Shown here: piece after piece, positions 5,258 to 7,370 of the stretch
Numbering within the stretch: the first letter of the stretch is position 1
Layout: each line of letters begins with the position of its first letter
NCBI GenBank assembly: GCA_030599405.1
Contig: JAUVOB010000063.1
Location: 1 to 7,370, forward strand
Reading direction: 5' to 3'
From: Chloroflexota bacterium
GTDB lineage: Bacteria; Chloroflexota; Anaerolineae; Promineifilales; Promineifilaceae
DNA length: 7,370 bases
Made by a program: the position numbers and the translations under genes
The notes under the pieces: model-generated
The model's input: the letters and a program-made list of their open reading frames with translations, nothing else
What the model was told of the DNA's origin: nothing
Database searches by the model: none

Positions 5258-6466
5258 TCTGACAAACCTCGAGTACGACCAATAGACCTACAACCTATTC
5301 AATATGAAGGCCAGCAGATGTGGTTGCTGCGTGATCCTCTGGAGCTAAAGGAGATACAACTCGTAGTGGCCCAGCCTATTGCCCAGCTTCTGACCTACTG
5401 CGATGGAACACGGGATCCTGTCGAGCTTCAAAGCGCCCTAGCCAAGGATTTCGGCGTGCCGATCAACTACGACATTATCACTGATACACTTGATCAGCTG
5501 GATGACGCCTATCTTCTTGATAATGAGCGCTCGCGCGAGGCGATGCGTTCTCAGTTGGCGGAGTATCGAAAACAACCAAGTCGCGAACCCGCTCTTGCGG
5601 GACTCGGATATCCGGCCGATCCCTTCGAGCTGACATCGGAGTTTCTTGATTACGGCGAACAGGACGATCTTTCTGATTGGAGTCCATGGACGGGCAGGGG
5701 AATAATATCGCCGCACATCGATTACTCGCGCGGTGGCGAGGTCTACTCTCAGGTCTGGAACCGGGCTGAGATCGCCGTAAAGCAAGCCGAGATCGTGATC
5801 ATATTTGGCACCGATCACAATGGGAGTGACGGTAGAATTACGCTGACAACCAAACCTTACGCGACCCCCTTTGGACTCTTGCCCATCGATCCTGACATCG
5901 TTGACGCGCTGGCCGGCACGATCGGTCAAGATGCCTTTGCCGAGGAACTTCACCACCGGAAGGAACACTCGATTGAATTGTCTGCGACCTGGCTCCATTA
6001 TATAAACGACAGGCAGCCTACGCCGATGATTCCAGTATTGTGCGGGTCGTTTCAGGGTTTCATTAAGGATGGTCGACAACCTCAAAAAGACCCTAAGATC
6101 GCTTCATTCACAGCAAAGTTACGAGAGCTAACAGCCGGAAAACGAGTGTTGGCGGTGGCCTCGGTCGATTTAGCGCACCTTGGACCAAATTTCGGCGATG
6201 ATTTTGCCATGGATGTATTGCGCCGCGAACGGCTCATCCAGGAAGATAGATCGCTCATTGAGGCGATCAGTGAGGGCGATGAAAGGCGGTTCTTCCAGCA
6301 AATAGCGGCAGTGGAAGATAGAAACCGGATCTGCGGTTTATCCTCCATCTATATGCTCCTGCGATTTCTTGGTCCGACTACCGGCGAAATGGTCTCTTAC
6401 ACTCAATGCCCGGCCGACCAACAAAATGCCTCTCTCGTCTCCATCTGCGGTGTATTACTACAGTAA
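5255..6466 (+). CDS. MEMO-family protein, AmmeMemoRadiSam system protein B type
   Basis: The 403-residue product has two parts. Residues 1 to about 135 form an extension with helical character (RPIDLQPIQYEGQQMWLLRD, then CDGTRDPVELQSALAKDFG and a leucine-rich helix at 75-90), possibly a small winged-helix or PqqD-like module. Residues 146-403 are the MEMO domain. It is related to human MEMO1, which has a metal site of two His and one Cys, and to extradiol-dioxygenase-like LigB folds. The equivalent residues are visible: His154 in ISPHIDYSRGG (151-161), His188 in FGTDHNGSDG (184-193) and Cys360 in NRICGLSSIYMLL (357-369). Other conserved pieces are EHSIELSATWL (237-247) and ASVDLAHLGP (302-311). 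The metal-site residues are intact, so a functional fold is expected, but the reaction of bacterial MEMO proteins is not settled. The usual genomic partners, an AMMECR1-type protein and a radical SAM enzyme, are not in the window. It starts with TTG and is convergent with the PlsY-like gene. Confidence 0.9.
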   Translation: MSDKPRVRPIDLQPIQYEGQQMWLLRDPLELKEIQLVVAQPIAQLLTYCDGTRDPVELQSALAKDFGVPINYDIITDTLDQLDDAYLLDNERSREAMRSQLAEYRKQPSREPALAGLGYPADPFELTSEFLDYGEQDDLSDWSPWTGRGIISPHIDYSRGGEVYSQVWNRAEIAVKQAEIVIIFGTDHNGSDGRITLTTKPYATPFGLLPIDPDIVDALAGTIGQDAFAEELHHRKEHSIELSATWLHYINDRQPTPMIPVLCGSFQGFIKDGRQPQKDPKIASFTAKLRELTAGKRVLAVASVDLAHLGPNFGDDFAMDVLRRERLIQEDRSLIEAISEGDERRFFQQIAAVEDRNRICGLSSIYMLLRFLGPTTGEMVSYTQCPADQQNASLVSICGVLLQ

Positions 6467-6470
6467 TATT

Positions 6471-6513
6471 CGTGAGGGAGCCGCAGTCAGAGACGCACAT
6501 CCTCACGGATGTG
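6471..6513 (+). repeat. Two overlapping, mutually exclusive inverted repeats
   Basis: CGTGAGG (6471-6477) is perfectly complementary to CCTCACG (6501-6507). CACATCC (6496-6502) is perfectly complementary to GGATGTG (6507-6513) with loop TCAC. The two pairings share bases 6501-6502 and 6507, so both cannot form fully. They start 5 bases after the MEMO stop codon. Confidence 0.4.
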
Positions 6514-6515
6514 AA

Positions 6516-6544
6516 CACTAAGATCGAAGATCGAGTCTTTAGTG
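6516..6544 (+). terminator. Hairpin after the MEMO gene, possible terminator
   Basis: CACTAAGA (6516-6523) pairs with the 3' arm ending TTAGTG at 6544, continued by TCG/CGA around the loop AAGAT, giving about 11 base pairs with single-base bulges. The following CCTTTCTAC is pyrimidine-rich but has no proper T-run. Confidence 0.35.
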
Positions 6545-6590
6545 CCTTTCTACTAGAGGTAGAAACAATTAACAACTAGCGGTTATGTTA

Positions 6591-6610
6591 AGAACCGTGG
6601 GTTCTGTTTT
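6591..6610 (+). terminator. Putative intrinsic terminator for the MEMO transcript
   Basis: AGAACC (6591-6596) and GGTTCT (6600-6605) form a perfect 6-pair stem with a GTG loop, followed by GTTTT. The stem is short and the T-run is only four bases, so strength is moderate. It lies 125 bases after the MEMO stop codon. Confidence 0.45.
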
Positions 6611-6624
6611 GCATTGTTACTGTA

Positions 6625-6646
6625 AACTAGCCCCATGGGCTTAGTT
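6625..6646. terminator. Hairpin in the convergent region, possible bidirectional terminator
   Basis: AACTAGCCC (6625-6633) pairs with GGGCTTAGTT (6637-6646) across the loop CAT, giving nine pairs with one bulged T. Neither flank has a strong T-run in its transcription direction, so termination may be weak. Confidence 0.35.
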
Positions 6647-6775
6647 GAAAAATCTTCTCGTTATTCTACAGCCATCAACACGACTGTTAATTCCCAACCA
6701 TCAAAGTAGTTTAATCGACATAAGATTATAGGAACGAAAAGGGTGGACCACCGGCAATAGATTACGCAATATTAC

Positions 6776-7370
6776 CTACTTCCGCCTGGGGCCGGTGATA
6801 AAGGCCCATAGATTCGGCCATCGTTCTTTGACCATCAAATGATCGTCCGTATCTGGATGTTGGGTCTGCAGATAAATCAAGCTCAGGGTAGCCCCAAAGA
6901 GAGCATACCACCAGACCCGAGTGACAAGGTAAAAGATGAGGGGCCAGGCCACCAGGCTAATCCGGGTGGCCACAAAGGAGCTGCTGAAGATCAGCCGTGA
7001 AGGTATCCAAACGACGAGAAACCCGAGGATAAGGCGCCAATCGATCAGCAGAAGGCCGCCAACGCCAACCGTATTGCCACGCCCACCGGCCCACCTCATC
7101 CAGATGGACCACCGGGTACCGGCAACCGCCGCCAACAGGCCTAGGGCCACCAGAGGCTCCTCTCCACCGGCGGCTCTCACCAGAAGGACGATGCTCAACC
7201 CTTTGGCCAACTCCATCAGGAAGACCAGCAAACCAGCCCAACGCGCCACGCTCAGGGCCGTATTGGTCACCCCCAGATTCCCACTGCCTAAAAGGCGAAG
7301 ATCTTTACCCGTAACCCACTTCGTTATCAACCAGGCTTCCGGGATTGATCCGATCAAATAGCAGGCTGCC
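6776..7370 (-). CDS. PlsY-like glycerol-3-phosphate acyltransferase homologue with diverged motifs (N-terminus beyond the window's right edge)
   Basis: The minus-strand frame stays open to the window edge, giving about 197 residues that begin AACYLIGSIPEAWL. A TTG at 7357-7355 lies inside this conserved YLIGSIP segment and is not the start. PlsY is a polytopic inner-membrane enzyme that transfers the acyl group of acyl-phosphate to glycerol-3-phosphate, the first step of phospholipid synthesis. Support comes from the N-terminal GSIPxA, motif 1 LRLLGSGNLGVTN, the hydrophobic helices after it (GLLVFLMELAKGLSIVLLV), and motif 2 in AAVAGTRWSIWMRWAGGRGNTVG. Canonical motif 2 is roughly GHxFPVFLxFxGGKGVATG, so here the His, Pro and Lys appear replaced by Thr, Ser and Arg. 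The Arg that usually ends motif 1 (GSGNxGxTNxxR) appears as Leu. The C-terminal HxxN motif is not obvious; the tail reads KERWPNLWAFITGP. It may be a paralogue with altered or lost activity. It is convergent with the MEMO gene. Confidence 0.78.
   Translation of the reverse strand, partial: AACYLIGSIPEAWLITKWVTGKDLRLLGSGNLGVTNTALSVARWAGLLVFLMELAKGLSIVLLVRAAGGEEPLVALGLLAAVAGTRWSIWMRWAGGRGNTVGVGGLLLIDWRLILGFLVVWIPSRLIFSSSFVATRISLVAWPLIFYLVTRVWWYALFGATLSLIYLQTQHPDTDDHLMVKERWPNLWAFITGPRRK

Larger units (their letters stand above)
6467..6775. other. Convergent intergenic region (309 bases)
   Basis: No gene is supported on either strand; a minus-strand open frame at 6378-6575 overlaps the MEMO gene and shows no family features. 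The left half holds several hairpins (6471-6513, 6516-6544, 6591-6605, 6625-6646), consistent with transcription ending from both sides. The right half (about 6647-6775) shows nothing I can name and is comparatively AT-rich. Confidence 0.55.

Noticed and set aside
5438..6085. 215-codon minus-strand open frame inside the MEMO gene
   Set aside because: It is antisense to conserved MEMO coding sequence and its product is rich in Arg and Val without domain features, typical of a shadow frame.
6936..7361. Arg/Pro-rich plus-strand open frame of 141 codons
   Set aside because: It is antisense to the PlsY-like gene, and the composition is that expected from reading transmembrane-coding DNA on the opposite strand.
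1..7370. CRISPR array, transposon ends, tRNA genes, toxin-antitoxin or defence system
   Set aside because: No regularly spaced repeats, transposase-like protein, cloverleaf pattern or characteristic small gene pairs were seen on either strand.

Overview
The window reads as ordinary chromosomal DNA of a bacterium, most likely Chloroflexota (Anaerolineae-like). That placement is inferred from the style of several proteins: a lipoprotein of the FGSExNPGVDGDP metallopeptidase-like type, a MEMO protein with a long N-terminal extension, and an FHA protein with a Pro/Gln-rich linker, one membrane helix and a short Cys-containing tail. No rRNA, tRNA or other taxonomic marker is present, so the placement is tentative. 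I see no mobile element, CRISPR array, tRNA or phage gene.

Layout. Positions 1-758 (minus strand) hold the N-terminal part of a secreted lipoprotein that runs off the left edge. After a divergent intergenic region, 999-1727 (+) encodes a class I SAM-dependent methyltransferase. A 314-base gene-free stretch follows. Next comes a compact + strand cluster: an inositol-monophosphatase-family enzyme (2042-2866), a two-helix membrane protein of unknown function (2892-3599) and a HAD-superfamily phosphatase-like protein (3614-4258). An FHA-domain membrane protein (4329-5042) has its own near-consensus sigma70-type promoter, whose -35 box begins 6 bases after the HAD stop codon. After a 212-base gap, 5255-6466 (+) encodes a MEMO-family protein (AmmeMemoRadiSam system protein B type), started by TTG. 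A 309-base convergent intergenic region with several hairpins separates it from a PlsY-like acyltransferase gene on the minus strand, which runs off the right edge.

How the genes may work together. The 2042-4258 cluster joins two phosphatase-type enzymes with a membrane protein whose soluble domain faintly resembles a PH fold, so a role in sugar-, inositol- or lipid-phosphate metabolism is conceivable but is only inference. The FHA protein implies Ser/Thr phosphorylation signalling elsewhere in the genome. The MEMO protein's usual partners (AMMECR1-type and radical SAM proteins) are not in the window.

I did not find a clearly new biological system. The points most worth a second look are the PlsY-like protein that appears to lack several catalytic-motif residues, the possible leaderless start of the inositol monophosphatase gene, the uncharacterised membrane protein in the phosphatase cluster, and mutually exclusive hairpins after the MEMO gene.
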